40,051 bases of DNA, from positions 1 through 40,051 of the forward strand of contig NZ_JACHVA010000133.1 in NCBI RefSeq assembly GCF_014230055.1, read 5' to 3'. The position numbers and the translations under genes were made by a program. The first letter of the stretch is position 1. Each line of letters starts with the position of its first letter. This document shows, one piece after another, positions 25,147-33,302 of the stretch. Source of the DNA: Puniceicoccus vermicola (lineage in GTDB: Bacteria; Verrucomicrobiota; Verrucomicrobiia; Opitutales; Puniceicoccaceae). The notes under the pieces were generated by a model. The model searched no databases and was not told where the DNA came from. It saw only the letters and a program-made list of their open reading frames with translations.

Positions 25147-26571
25147 TCAGACCTCAGAAGTCTTCTGGGAAAGCTCTCCGGTCTTCTCCCCGAAATACTC
25201 GAGAGCCATCAGCTCTTCCTCGACGGAGAGAATCTGGGTGCGCATGATACTCGGCGAATACAAAGATCGCTGATCAGCAATACCCGCGGCCTGCATGGCT
25301 TTTTCGAGCGAAGTATTGGCCTTCTTCAGGTCTTCAATACTCTCCTGCACATTGAATCGGCCAGGTGAGGTCGGCGCGGGAGGCCAACGGGAATCGGAAA
25401 CATAGGCCGAGGTCACTTCCCGCCGAGCCTGATCCACCCAACGGGCAGCCTCCGAGCCCTCTTCAAACTCATCCTTCAGGCGCTGGACTCCTTGAAAGAC
25501 CGCCATACAAACCGGATCCAGCACCCGGGCATGGGAGGTATTCAACCAGGCACGGGCCGTTCCACCATGCCAAGCGCTTCCTCTCTCGATTGTGGAAATC
25601 TGATTCTTCGATAGTTCGATGACCTCCGAACCTTCAATTAGCTCGGAGGGCGTCGCGAACTCGAAACCGCACTCGGAGGCCGTCTTGAGGAGCGCCTCAA
25701 AGCGATCCACGCTTTCCGGCTCATGCTCGAAAAAGCGGGCATGCCCAAACTGCTTCACATAAAAGTACGCACTTGTACCAATGTACTCGGCATCCTCCGC
25801 GTAAGGGATGATAAAGCTCCCCGATCCTTCCACTTTTGTCTTCCAAAAGCTTAACAATTCCTGGATCTCCGAAAGCGCTACAGGTTGGTCACGGGTGCCC
25901 TCGGTCGCTCCCATCAGATACCACAGCATCGGGTTGGCAAAGAAATCGACGCGGAAAAGGAGATTCAAACCGGAAGGCGTGCGCGAAACGTTGGTCAGGA
26001 AACGGTGATACTGCGGCTTGTCCTTAATATACTCGGCAATCCGGAACAACTTACTCTTATTGCTGTGACCGCGAACATCGTAGTCCAGACCCGTGGCTTC
26101 ACGAATTTCCGGAAAACTCAGGAAGAACGAATCACCATCCATCACGAGAGAGTCAAAACCCGCTTCCTGAAAAATCTCCGGAAGGAAATCCGCCCAGCTG
26201 CACTCTGGGTTCCAGCCCAGACGCGGACGGTGTCCCGTATATTTTTCCCAAGCGTCAAGACCGTCTTTCAAGCTAGCTAGACCCATTTCCGGGGGTAAGT
26301 TAGCCAGCATGATATGGGTAAAGGGAGAGCCAACTCCTTCGACCTGGCCCGCGTCCATCAACGCCTTCAATTGCTCAAGAACCTTGGGCCGGGTTTCGGC
26401 CATTACTTTCAATGTTTCTCCCGACGCCTCAAATCCGATCTTTATCCCGTTCTTCTCGACGAGGTCGAACAACGGGGCATAAGACTGATCGATGACCCAA
26501 GGGCGGCGGGCAGGATCCAACTGGCTATACTGAAGATTACCATGGGGAAGAAACAGGATTTTTGATTTCAT
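25147..26571 (-). CDS. Glycoside hydrolase family 57-like enzyme, cytoplasmic
   Basis: This 474-residue protein carries GH57 landmarks. The N-terminal strand is FLPHGNLQYSQL with His10. The nucleophile block is GWNPECSWADFLPEIF, with E123 the likely nucleophile. The fourth region is IIPYAEDAEYIG, with D260 the likely acid/base. GH57 enzymes act on alpha-glucosidic or alpha-galactosidic bonds by a retaining mechanism. The barrel is short and the C-terminal 140 residues are helical (REVTSAY, EDLKKANTSLEKAM), so this is a divergent subgroup whose substrate is unclear. There is no signal peptide. ATG 26571 is used because GH57 sequence begins directly. It is divergent from the Gfo/Idh/MocA gene, with a predicted operator between them. 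Confidence 0.8.
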   Translation of the reverse strand: MKSKILFLPHGNLQYSQLDPARRPWVIDQSYAPLFDLVEKNGIKIGFEASGETLKVMAETRPKVLEQLKALMDAGQVEGVGSPFTHIMLANLPPEMGLASLKDGLDAWEKYTGHRPRLGWNPECSWADFLPEIFQEAGFDSLVMDGDSFFLSFPEIREATGLDYDVRGHSNKSKLFRIAEYIKDKPQYHRFLTNVSRTPSGLNLLFRVDFFANPMLWYLMGATEGTRDQPVALSEIQELLSFWKTKVEGSGSFIIPYAEDAEYIGTSAYFYVKQFGHARFFEHEPESVDRFEALLKTASECGFEFATPSELIEGSEVIELSKNQISTIERGSAWHGGTARAWLNTSHARVLDPVCMAVFQGVQRLKDEFEEGSEAARWVDQARREVTSAYVSDSRWPPAPTSPGRFNVQESIEDLKKANTSLEKAMQAAGIADQRSLYSPSIMRTQILSVEEELMALEYFGEKTGELSQKTSEV

Positions 26572-26676
26572 TGTTCGGTTAAGGATTTGTAGAAGGGGTT
26601 CTGGAAGACGCTCACCTTCGAAGTGGCGCCAGGAAAGCCAGCATGATGGTAAAGAACTTCTAAACAAAGACAGGGG

Positions 26677-26694
26677 GAGTTAATCTATTAACCT
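26677..26694. promoter_or_regulatory. Predicted LacI-family operator between GH57 and Gfo/Idh/MocA genes
   Basis: GAGTTAATCTATTAACCT matches AGGTTAANCTATTAACCT except at its first two bases. It lies 53 bases before the oxidoreductase start and 106 bases before the GH57 start, in their shared promoter region. Confidence 0.65.
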
Positions 26695-26747
26695 TCAGCC
26701 TTCGCTCTTGGCTTCCTCTTCGTTAGAGCTAAAAATCTTTTCCTCTC

Positions 26748-27926
26748 ATGAATCAGACCCAGTCGAATCAAAACCTTCCTCAAGCCGCATTAATCGGAAT
26801 CAGCGGCTATGGACGGACTCATCTAAGAACCCTCGAAGCACTACAGACGGAGGGCGTTTTACAGATTGCCGCAGCCACCGTCGTCAATCGATCCGAGGAA
26901 GAAGAAAGCTGCCAGCGTCTGGAGAGCCAAGGCTGCCGCATCTACCCGGACTATGAAATGATGCTGAGAGAGGAAAAGGGTCGTATCGATCTTTGCTGTA
27001 TTCCGACAGGGATCGCTTGGCACCGGCCCATGACTCTGGCCGCACTCGAAGCGGGATGCCATGTTCTCGTCGAAAAGCCTGCGGCCGGAACCGTCGATGA
27101 GATCGACGAAATGATCGAAGCTCAAAAGGCCGCCGGAAAGATGGTCTTCGTCGGATTTCAGGATTTCTACCTCGATACGGTGATAGAAATCAAAAAGAAG
27201 ATCCTCGCCGGTCGAATCGGTGAGGTTAAATCGATTCGTTCAATCGGCAGCTGGCCACGTCCAAAGAGCTACTATACCCGCAACAATTGGGCAGGCAAGA
27301 TTCGCAGCAACGGACACCTCGTATACGATTCTCCCGCCAACAATGCCTTTGCCCATTACCTCATCGCCACGCTGAACTTTGCCGGTGAGAAAATGAGTTC
27401 CATCGCTTCCGCCAAGGAAGTCGAAGCAGAGCTTTATCGCCTTCCCGGCATTGAGACTTTTGACACCATCTCCGCGCGAGTCGTGACTGAGAACGGAATT
27501 GAGATCGACTACGCCGTCACTCACAAAGGAATTCGAACTATCGAACCGACCCTCGATATTCTCGGAACCGAGGGACGGATTCGTTGGAATTTCGACAAGA
27601 AGTTCACCATCTTCCCGGATGAAGAAGAAATCATCAGCATCGGGGCGGATTTCAGCCGCGAGTCGATGTTTCGCAAAGTGATCGAATCGATCCATACCGG
27701 AACGCATCAGGGATGCAGCCTCGAGATGGCACGGGAACACACGAAGCTCATCCAAACCATCCATCAGAAGTTCACGATTAGTGAGTTCCCCGCCGATTTA
27801 GTCCGGCAAGGGGAACTGGCAGGTGAAGCCTTCCCCCATGTAGAAGGCATCGAAGAAGCACTTGAAGAGATCTTGCGCAAAGGCGGGATGATCTCCGACT
27901 CCCTATCCGCGCAGCCCTCCGCGTAA
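26748..27926 (+). CDS. Gfo/Idh/MocA-family oxidoreductase
   Basis: This 392-residue NAD(P)-dependent sugar oxidoreductase has an N-terminal Rossmann fold with the glycine-rich turn ALIGISGYGRTHLRTL. The family-defining Glu-Lys-Pro is at 109-111 (HVLVEKPAAGT), with Lys110 the catalytic residue. The C-terminal alpha/beta domain, from about 130, holds substrate-binding elements such as GHLVYDSPANNAFAHYL. Members oxidise or epimerise sugars, uronic acids or inositols, and some assist glycoside cleavage by transient 3-oxidation. ATG 26748 follows a short leader. The neighbouring GH57 gene and shared operator suggest intracellular processing of oligosaccharides released by the secreted beta-helix protein. 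Confidence 0.92.
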   Translation: MNQTQSNQNLPQAALIGISGYGRTHLRTLEALQTEGVLQIAAATVVNRSEEEESCQRLESQGCRIYPDYEMMLREEKGRIDLCCIPTGIAWHRPMTLAALEAGCHVLVEKPAAGTVDEIDEMIEAQKAAGKMVFVGFQDFYLDTVIEIKKKILAGRIGEVKSIRSIGSWPRPKSYYTRNNWAGKIRSNGHLVYDSPANNAFAHYLIATLNFAGEKMSSIASAKEVEAELYRLPGIETFDTISARVVTENGIEIDYAVTHKGIRTIEPTLDILGTEGRIRWNFDKKFTIFPDEEEIISIGADFSRESMFRKVIESIHTGTHQGCSLEMAREHTKLIQTIHQKFTISEFPADLVRQGELAGEAFPHVEGIEEALEEILRKGGMISDSLSAQPSA

Positions 27927-27932
27927 TCACCG

Positions 27933-27965
27933 CGATTCCGGCTGACCGAACCGCAGTCTGTTTTT
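27933..27965 (+). terminator. Possible weak terminator after the oxidoreductase gene
   Basis: CGATTCCGG and CCGAACCG form an imperfect 7-bp stem (one mismatch, one bulge) around CTGA, with a TTTTT tract 8 bases further on. It lies between convergent genes. Confidence 0.3.
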
Positions 27966-28021
27966 AACGAGCCTCGGGACCCTCCCCTGCCCCCGATTCA
28001 GCCCGCAATCTTCGATGCCGC

Positions 28022-29359
28022 TCAACCAGCGGGAGAGTAAGCATCGGCGGGGGTCACAATACAACCCGTCAGGTCGAGGGGCCCCTTCAGCAAGGGGTCA
28101 TCGGTCGCGGTCATCCACTCGTCAAGCTGGGCACTCATCGTCGCGAGATCTGCAGCGTGATCTGGATCTTTGGCCAAATTGTTCGCCTCCGTGGGATCCA
28201 ATACCAGATCGTAGAGTTCCTCCTTCTTGGGGCCATGATCGGCCCACCCATGTTCGCAGAGATAAGTTTTGGCGAGTCCGTCATCGCAGTTGGGCAGAGT
28301 CACATGCGGACGCGGCTCATAGTGGCGAATATATTTCCATCGCTGCGAACGAACCGCACGCATGGGTTCATAAGCCGCATGGACGTTGACCTCAGAAAAC
28401 AAATACTCCCTCAACGAAGCATCGGGATTCTCCGCCAAAGCCTTCAGTGACTTCCCCTCCAACCGGTCGGGTGCCGGCAGATCCAGCAAGTCACACACCG
28501 TCGGGAAAATGTCCAAGTGAGAAACCATCGAATCCGTGACCTTGCCACCGACGAAGCCCTCCGGTCCGCGCAGGATCAGCATCACACCCGTTCCGTGATC
28601 GGTCAGGCGACACTTCATATCCGGAAACGCGATCCCATGATCAGTGGTGGCGATGACGAGAGTATTCTCAGCAAGGCCATTCCGATCAATCGCATCGATG
28701 ACCCGACCCGCAAACTGATCAAAGGTTTCCACACTGGCCATGTAATTGGCAAAATCCTGACGAGTTTCCTCGGTATCCGGCAGATGAGCCGGCGGCTTCA
28801 CGTAGGCCGGATTGGGAGTTTGAACCGTCGAGGGAAACTCGCCCTGCCCCGCTCGGTGCGGAGGGAAATATCCAACGTCGAGAAAGAACGGTTTTTCGTG
28901 ATCTCGCTCAAGAAACTCTTCGGCCGAACGGGTAATCACGTCGCAATCGTTCTCGTGTCGAGGCCAATAGAAGCCCTCTGCGTTTCGGTCGCGATCCAGG
29001 AATTCGTCGTATCCGGTCGTTTCCAAGGTCGCACTACCTTCCAGGGTAATGTGCTGAACCCCCGTCAAAGCGGTATGCCAGCCATTCTCCTTCAAAAAGT
29101 TTCCCAGCGTGTCTTCATAACGGTCCATCGCAAATCCACGGTGGGCCAGACCCAGCATCCCGTTCACGTGTGCCGACTGCCCCGAGAGGAGACAAGCGCG
29201 ACTCGGAGAACAGGTCGGATTCGCACAAAAAGCTTGGCGAAAGAGCATCCCTTCCTCTGCCAATTTTTGCAGGTTCGGAGTGGAAACACCGTATCCATAA
29301 GGTTGAACGTAACGACCCGCATCGTGGGCGTGAAGATAGACGACATTGAGGGGATTCAT
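28022..29359 (-). CDS. Type I sulfatase (S1 family, heparan N-sulfatase-like)
   Basis: This 445-residue alkaline-phosphatase-fold sulfatase carries the sulfatase signature CSPSRACLLSGQ. Cys50 is the residue converted to formylglycine, so a maturase (FGE or anSME) is needed; none is in the window. Metal-binding elements include the N-terminal LHAHDAGR and TTDHGIAFP. The opening HDAGRYVQPYGYGVSTPNLQ, together with NGMLGLAHRGF, resembles the sulfamidase-like S1 subfamily, so an N- or O-sulfated sugar substrate is likely. There is no signal peptide. ATG 29359 is preferred to 29371 because conserved sequence begins at NPLNVVYL. It is convergent with the oxidoreductase gene, and no copy of the LacI-type palindrome precedes it. 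Confidence 0.93.
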   Translation of the reverse strand: MNPLNVVYLHAHDAGRYVQPYGYGVSTPNLQKLAEEGMLFRQAFCANPTCSPSRACLLSGQSAHVNGMLGLAHRGFAMDRYEDTLGNFLKENGWHTALTGVQHITLEGSATLETTGYDEFLDRDRNAEGFYWPRHENDCDVITRSAEEFLERDHEKPFFLDVGYFPPHRAGQGEFPSTVQTPNPAYVKPPAHLPDTEETRQDFANYMASVETFDQFAGRVIDAIDRNGLAENTLVIATTDHGIAFPDMKCRLTDHGTGVMLILRGPEGFVGGKVTDSMVSHLDIFPTVCDLLDLPAPDRLEGKSLKALAENPDASLREYLFSEVNVHAAYEPMRAVRSQRWKYIRHYEPRPHVTLPNCDDGLAKTYLCEHGWADHGPKKEELYDLVLDPTEANNLAKDPDHAADLATMSAQLDEWMTATDDPLLKGPLDLTGCIVTPADAYSPAG

Positions 29360-29578
29360 CAGTATTCCCATTCAATACCGATTGGCACCCGAGGAGCAAA
29401 TCAAAGATGATAAATCGGTTCGAGTGGCATGCAGTTAAAGGTGCGGGGAGTTATGGAACGAAAGGATTCCAATGTCTTTGGCCTTCGGAAGCGCATTGCT
29501 TCAGGCTGCGTGCGTGAGCACAAGAACGCACCGAAAACGGCATCGCTTCTCGCCATCGATTTCCATACAACGCCGCCC

Positions 29579-30151
29579 ATGAAACATCGTTGCGAATGGT
29601 GCGGGACGGATCCCCTCTATGAAAAGTATCACGATCTAGAATGGGGCGTTCCCGTTTACGATGATCAGATCCTCTTTGAGTTCCTGATCCTCGAAGGCGC
29701 TCAAGCGGGCCTGAGCTGGCTAACGATCCTCAAAAAGCGCGAAAACTATCGAAAGGCTCTCGATGGATTCGACTGCAAAAAAATCGCTCAGTATGGAGAC
29801 CCTGACCGTAAGCGTCTCCTCGCCGATGCCGGGATCGTCCGCAATCGCCTCAAGATTGACGCGACCATCCGCAACGCTCAGGGCACCCTGGCGATCCAGA
29901 AAGAGTTTGGATCCCTCTCCCAATTTCTCTGGAGCTATGTCGATGGAACCCCTATCCAAAATCATTGGAAAGATATCTCTGAAGTGCCGGTCAGCACCCC
30001 GATCTCGGATCAAATGAGCAAAGACCTCAAAAAACGGGAATTCAATTTCGTCGGCTCCACGATCTGCTACGCTTTCATGCAGGCGGTGGGAATGGTCAAC
30101 GATCACACGGTCGACTGTTTTCGCCATGCCGAAGTGAAATCGAGGATCTAA
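29579..30151 (+). CDS. tag: DNA-3-methyladenine glycosylase I
   Basis: This 190-residue enzyme excises 3-methyladenine in base-excision repair. The zinc ligands of the Tag family are visible: Cys in KHRCEWCG near the N-terminus, His in EKYHDLEWGVP, and the C-terminal His and Cys in NDHTVDCFRH. The catalytic core includes FEFLILEGAQAGLSW and KRENYRKAL. ATG 29579 gives the normal family length; the frame is open upstream to 29429 but that extension has no family similarity. It appears monocistronic, converging on the AraC gene. Confidence 0.95.
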   Translation: MKHRCEWCGTDPLYEKYHDLEWGVPVYDDQILFEFLILEGAQAGLSWLTILKKRENYRKALDGFDCKKIAQYGDPDRKRLLADAGIVRNRLKIDATIRNAQGTLAIQKEFGSLSQFLWSYVDGTPIQNHWKDISEVPVSTPISDQMSKDLKKREFNFVGSTICYAFMQAVGMVNDHTVDCFRHAEVKSRI

Positions 30152-30213
30152 GACTCAGGGGGCAATCGCCTCCCAGGTTAGGATCTGACTTCTCGGGAGG
30201 CAGGCCAGTCCCG

Positions 30214-31077
30214 CTAATTCCTTTTCCTAAATTCAGAGGGAGAGGACCCAGTTTGTTTTTTAAACCAAGAAGAAAATTCGGATTGATGGCGAAACCCGGC
30301 CCCGAAAGCGATTTCCTTGACCTGTTGAGAGGAGGAAAGAAGTGCTCCTTTGACCTGAGCCAGGCGGCGCCTCTCAAAATATTGCTTCGGGGTCGTCCTG
30401 AAGGCGCTGAAAAAGATTCGATTCACCTGCGCGGCGCTTAGGCCAAACTCCTCAGCCAGATTCTCCAGGCGAAACGGGAGATGAAGTGGCTTTGCGTCGA
30501 CCCTCATTTTGATCTCCATGGAACGGGGATCATCGTTCTGCGGGAGGAAGAAAAGCTCCCCGCGTCGCTGCATCTCCCCCCATAGGCGAGCCAGCCACCG
30601 CTGAAAATTGCCCTGTAAATCGACGTAGCGTTCGAAATCCATCTCCTCCCATTGCAGCCGATTGTAGGCATGGGGATGGTGTTTCCGGATGGTCGCCAGC
30701 ATCGGTTGCATCAGCTCCCGCCATCCCCGGGTCTCGGATCGACTGAACCGGATGGGCACCCGAAGCTCAAAGAGGGCCTGGTCGGTAATCCAGCGAGCCT
30801 CAAAATGGATTGAGAGAATCCGGGCGTCCTCGGAGAATTGGCGTTCACTGGTCCCCGGAGGCAGGAGAACCCAATCGCCAGCAGAAATCCGGACCTCTTC
30901 TCCCCCTGCCGCCAACACCACCTCCCCCTGAAGTAAGCCCCAAGCGGTAAAATATCGATTAGAGACGCTCCTCTGGTTCGCCACCTGAGGAACTCCTTCG
31001 TAGACCCAGATCAATTGCGCATCCAGAAACTTCCACTCCCGGAAGGGTAACGGAGGCAGTGACTTGCTTTGACTCAT
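30214..31077 (-). CDS. AraC-family transcriptional regulator 1
   Basis: This 287-residue regulator has an N-terminal cupin-like sensor (AGDWVLLPPGTSERQFSEDARILSIHF) and a C-terminal double HTH. The first HTH is in ENLAEEFGLSAAQVNRIFFSAF and the second in VKEIAFGAGFRHQSEFSSWFKKQTGSSPSEFR, cited here by their cores GLSAAQVNRIFF and FRHQSEFSSWFKK. ATG 31077 is chosen; the frame stays open to 31734 but that part lies inside the divergent oxidoreductase gene. It shares a 75-bp divergent promoter region, with a large palindrome, with the FAD oxidoreductase, so it probably controls that gene in response to a sugar. It is a paralogue of the regulator at 33303. Confidence 0.92.
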   Translation of the reverse strand: MSQSKSLPPLPFREWKFLDAQLIWVYEGVPQVANQRSVSNRYFTAWGLLQGEVVLAAGGEEVRISAGDWVLLPPGTSERQFSEDARILSIHFEARWITDQALFELRVPIRFSRSETRGWRELMQPMLATIRKHHPHAYNRLQWEEMDFERYVDLQGNFQRWLARLWGEMQRRGELFFLPQNDDPRSMEIKMRVDAKPLHLPFRLENLAEEFGLSAAQVNRIFFSAFRTTPKQYFERRRLAQVKGALLSSSQQVKEIAFGAGFRHQSEFSSWFKKQTGSSPSEFRKRN

Positions 31078-31087
31078 GTAGGAAAAG

Positions 31088-31110
31088 TATAACTTTATTC
31101 TAAAATTATA
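31088..31110. promoter_or_regulatory. AT-rich palindrome between AraC gene and FAD oxidoreductase
   Basis: TATAACTTTA (31088-31097) and TAAAATTATA (31101-31110) are inverted repeats with one mismatch and a 3-base centre. They lie 10 bases before the AraC start and 42 before the oxidoreductase start. The site could be an operator or overlapping -10 elements of two divergent promoters. Confidence 0.5.
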
Positions 31111-31152
31111 AAACCTCTTTTCTTGGAACTTTCTGCCCGTTGCCGAAAGATT

Positions 31153-32721
31153 ATGTCCATGAATCATCCTGATAACCCTCTTCGCTATTACCGCCGCCCC
31201 GAGAAACAGCTCGATCTCAACCTCGACGTCGATCTCTGTGTTTTCGGAGGCAACTCCGGCGGGATTATCGCCGCCATCACCGCCAAACGCTATGGCCTCT
31301 CCGTCGCACTTCTCGAGCCCGGCTATCATCTCGGGGGTCTGACCGCGGGGGGCCTCTCGTATACCGACATTGGCAATAAGTTCGCCATCGGGGGCCTCTC
31401 CCGCGAATTCTTCCAGCGGATGGGAACCCACTACGGGCAGGATGAGTGCTGGCTTCAGGAACCCCACAAAGTTGACCAGACCTTCCGCCAATGGTTGGAG
31501 GAAGTCGGAGTCGAATGTCATTTCGAAAGCTTCGTCTCCGAAGTTGAGATGGCCAATAAGCGGATCGTTCGGATTAAAACCGAGAACGGTATCACCGTCT
31601 CCGCCAAGCAGTTCATTGACGCTACCTACGAAGGCGATTTGATGGCCAAGGCTGGTGTCAGCTACACCGTCGGCCGGGAAGACAACTCCACCCATGGGGA
31701 AACGCTCAACGGCCAGCAGATGCGCGACAAGCACCAGTTTGAGCTCGAGGTAGATCCCTACCTCATCGAGGGCAAGCCAGACAGCGGACTCCTCCCCTAC
31801 ATCGACGACGCACCCTACGAACAGGGTAAGGGCGACAAGCGAGTGCAGGCCTACAATTTCCGTCTATGCCTGACCGACGACCCGAACAAACAAATCCCCT
31901 TCACCGAACCCGATGGATACGATCGCAGTCGTTACGAACTTCTCGCCCGCTACTGCGAGGCCGGATTCGAGCCGACGCTGCAAAAGTTCGATCACTGCAT
32001 CAAACGGAAGTTCGACATGAACAATCACGGAGCCGTTTCTTCCGATTATATCGGGATGAATCACGACTTCCCGGAAGCCGACTACGCCACCCGTGAAAAG
32101 ATTTTCCAAGAACACGTCCAATGGGTGAAAGGCCTTATGTGGTTCCGCTTGACCGATCCGGTCGTGCCCGCGGTCTCCCGCGAGCGTTACAGCCAATTCG
32201 GCTGGTCCTGTGAGGATTTCGTCGAGACCGGAGGTTTCTCTCACGCTCTCTACGTCCGGGAAGCCCGCCGTCTCGTCAGCGATTTGGTCATGAACGAGAG
32301 CCACTGCATTGGGAAAGAGAAGGTGGAAGACGCCATCGGACTAGCCGCCTACACCATGGATTCTCACAATTGCCGCCGCCTTGTCATCGATGGAAAGGTG
32401 CGCAACGAGGGAGACGTTCAGGTAAAGTCGGGCCCTCCCTACCCCATTTCCTACCGGTCGATCATCCCGAAGCAGGGCGAGTGCGAAAACCTCTTCGTTC
32501 CCTTCTGCCTCTCGGCCTCCCACATTGCCTTTGGCTCCATCCGGATGGAACCGGTCTTCATGATCCTCTCCCAGTCCGCCGTCGAAGCGGCCATCATCGC
32601 CATGGAGAAGGACCTACGGGTCCAGGAAGTCCCCTACGACGCCCTCCGCAAGCGCCTCGTCGCCGCGAAGCAAGTCATCGACCCGGTTCCCCCAGTGAAG
32701 AACATCCAGGCGGGCGAGTAG
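31153..32721 (+). CDS. FAD-dependent oxidoreductase (FAD_oxidored type)
   Basis: This 522-residue flavoprotein has the dinucleotide-binding start DVDLCVFGGNSGGIIAAITA followed by VALLEPGYHLGGLTAGGLSY. The second conserved block is FIDATYEGDLMAKAGVSYTVGRE. The C-terminal flavin-contacting segment is CLSASHIAFGSIRMEPVFMI. These are the marks of the FAD_oxidored family, common in polysaccharide loci of Planctomycetes and Verrucomicrobiota and sometimes called xanthan lyase in databases, for which the sequence gives no support. There is no signal peptide, so it is probably cytoplasmic. The ATG at 31153 (or 31159) is used; a TTG at 31123 is open but overlaps the presumed promoter. The divergent AraC gene is its likely regulator. 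Confidence 0.88.
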   Translation: MSMNHPDNPLRYYRRPEKQLDLNLDVDLCVFGGNSGGIIAAITAKRYGLSVALLEPGYHLGGLTAGGLSYTDIGNKFAIGGLSREFFQRMGTHYGQDECWLQEPHKVDQTFRQWLEEVGVECHFESFVSEVEMANKRIVRIKTENGITVSAKQFIDATYEGDLMAKAGVSYTVGREDNSTHGETLNGQQMRDKHQFELEVDPYLIEGKPDSGLLPYIDDAPYEQGKGDKRVQAYNFRLCLTDDPNKQIPFTEPDGYDRSRYELLARYCEAGFEPTLQKFDHCIKRKFDMNNHGAVSSDYIGMNHDFPEADYATREKIFQEHVQWVKGLMWFRLTDPVVPAVSRERYSQFGWSCEDFVETGGFSHALYVREARRLVSDLVMNESHCIGKEKVEDAIGLAAYTMDSHNCRRLVIDGKVRNEGDVQVKSGPPYPISYRSIIPKQGECENLFVPFCLSASHIAFGSIRMEPVFMILSQSAVEAAIIAMEKDLRVQEVPYDALRKRLVAAKQVIDPVPPVKNIQAGE

Positions 32722-33278
32722 GCTCCGTCCACAACCGTGCCGTGCAGCAAACAGAAGCCAAGGAGGGGCCATGAGTCAGCATGCGTTTGCTGAAGCTGAA
32801 CCCCTACAGGAGTAACCGCTCAGCTTCAGCTGCGCGGTCCTGGGGATGAGGAAGATCTTCCTGGGTGCGGTCCGGAACCGACGCGATGGGGGCAGCTGAA
32901 GCTGCGCCCCTACAGGAGTAGCCGCTCAGCTTCAGCTGCGCGGTCCTGGGGTTGAGGAAGGTCTCCCTGGGTCCGGTCCGGAACCGACGCGATGGGGGCA
33001 GCTGAAGCTGCGACCCTACAGGAGTAGCCGCTCAGCTTTAGCTGCGCGGTCCTGGGGTTGAGGAAGGTCTCCCTGGGTCCGGTCCGGAACCGACGCGATG
33101 GGGGCAGCTGAAGCTGCGACCCTACAGGAGTAGCCGCTCAGCTTTAGCTGCGCGGTCCTGGGGATGAGGAAGATCTTCCTGGGTGCGGCTCGGAACCAAT
33201 CCTCGTAGCTTCCGCTGCACCCGCGTCGTCTCTCGGCCACTCCCATAACTCCCTCTGATCCACAAACCTTTACAAACG
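32722..33278. repeat. Four-copy 106-bp tandem repeat with paired hairpins
   Basis: No gene is supported. A 106-bp unit starting CCGCT repeats at 32816, 32922, 33028 and 33134, exactly in step. Each carries CCGCTCAGCTTCAGCTGCGCGG, a GGAAGRTCTTCCTGGGT-type module and a G-run arm, GCAGCTGAAGCTGC, CCCTAC hairpin. The copies differ mainly at a few alternating positions (CTTCAG or CTTTAG; GGGATG or GGGTTG), pointing to duplication in pairs. The unit is the same type as the 104-bp repeat at 2081. Confidence 0.8.
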
Positions 33279-33302
33279 GCTCAAAACTTAACAGTTTTGA
33301 GC
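33279..33302. promoter_or_regulatory. Perfect inverted repeat ending at the AraC 2 start codon
   Basis: GCTCAAAAC (33279-33287) and GTTTTGAGC (33294-33302) are exact inverted repeats around TTAACA, and the ATG follows at 33303. In mRNA the hairpin would occupy the ribosome-binding position; in DNA it could be an autoregulatory operator. No Shine-Dalgarno is otherwise visible. Confidence 0.6.

Noticed and set aside
26577-26590. Fourth operator near the GH57 start (single CGGTTAAGG)
   Set aside because: Only one half-site is present without an inverted partner at the right spacing.
29429-29578. 50-residue N-terminal extension of Tag
   Set aside because: The family begins at the MKHRCEWCG block; the extension is not conserved in character and makes the protein too long.
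31078-31734. N-terminal extension of AraC 1 to 31734
   Set aside because: The extra 219 codons are antisense to the FAD oxidoreductase gene and would cover the divergent promoter.
32816-33239. CRISPR array
   Set aside because: Repeats are 106 bp with no unique spacers and no cas genes; tandem repeats explain it.
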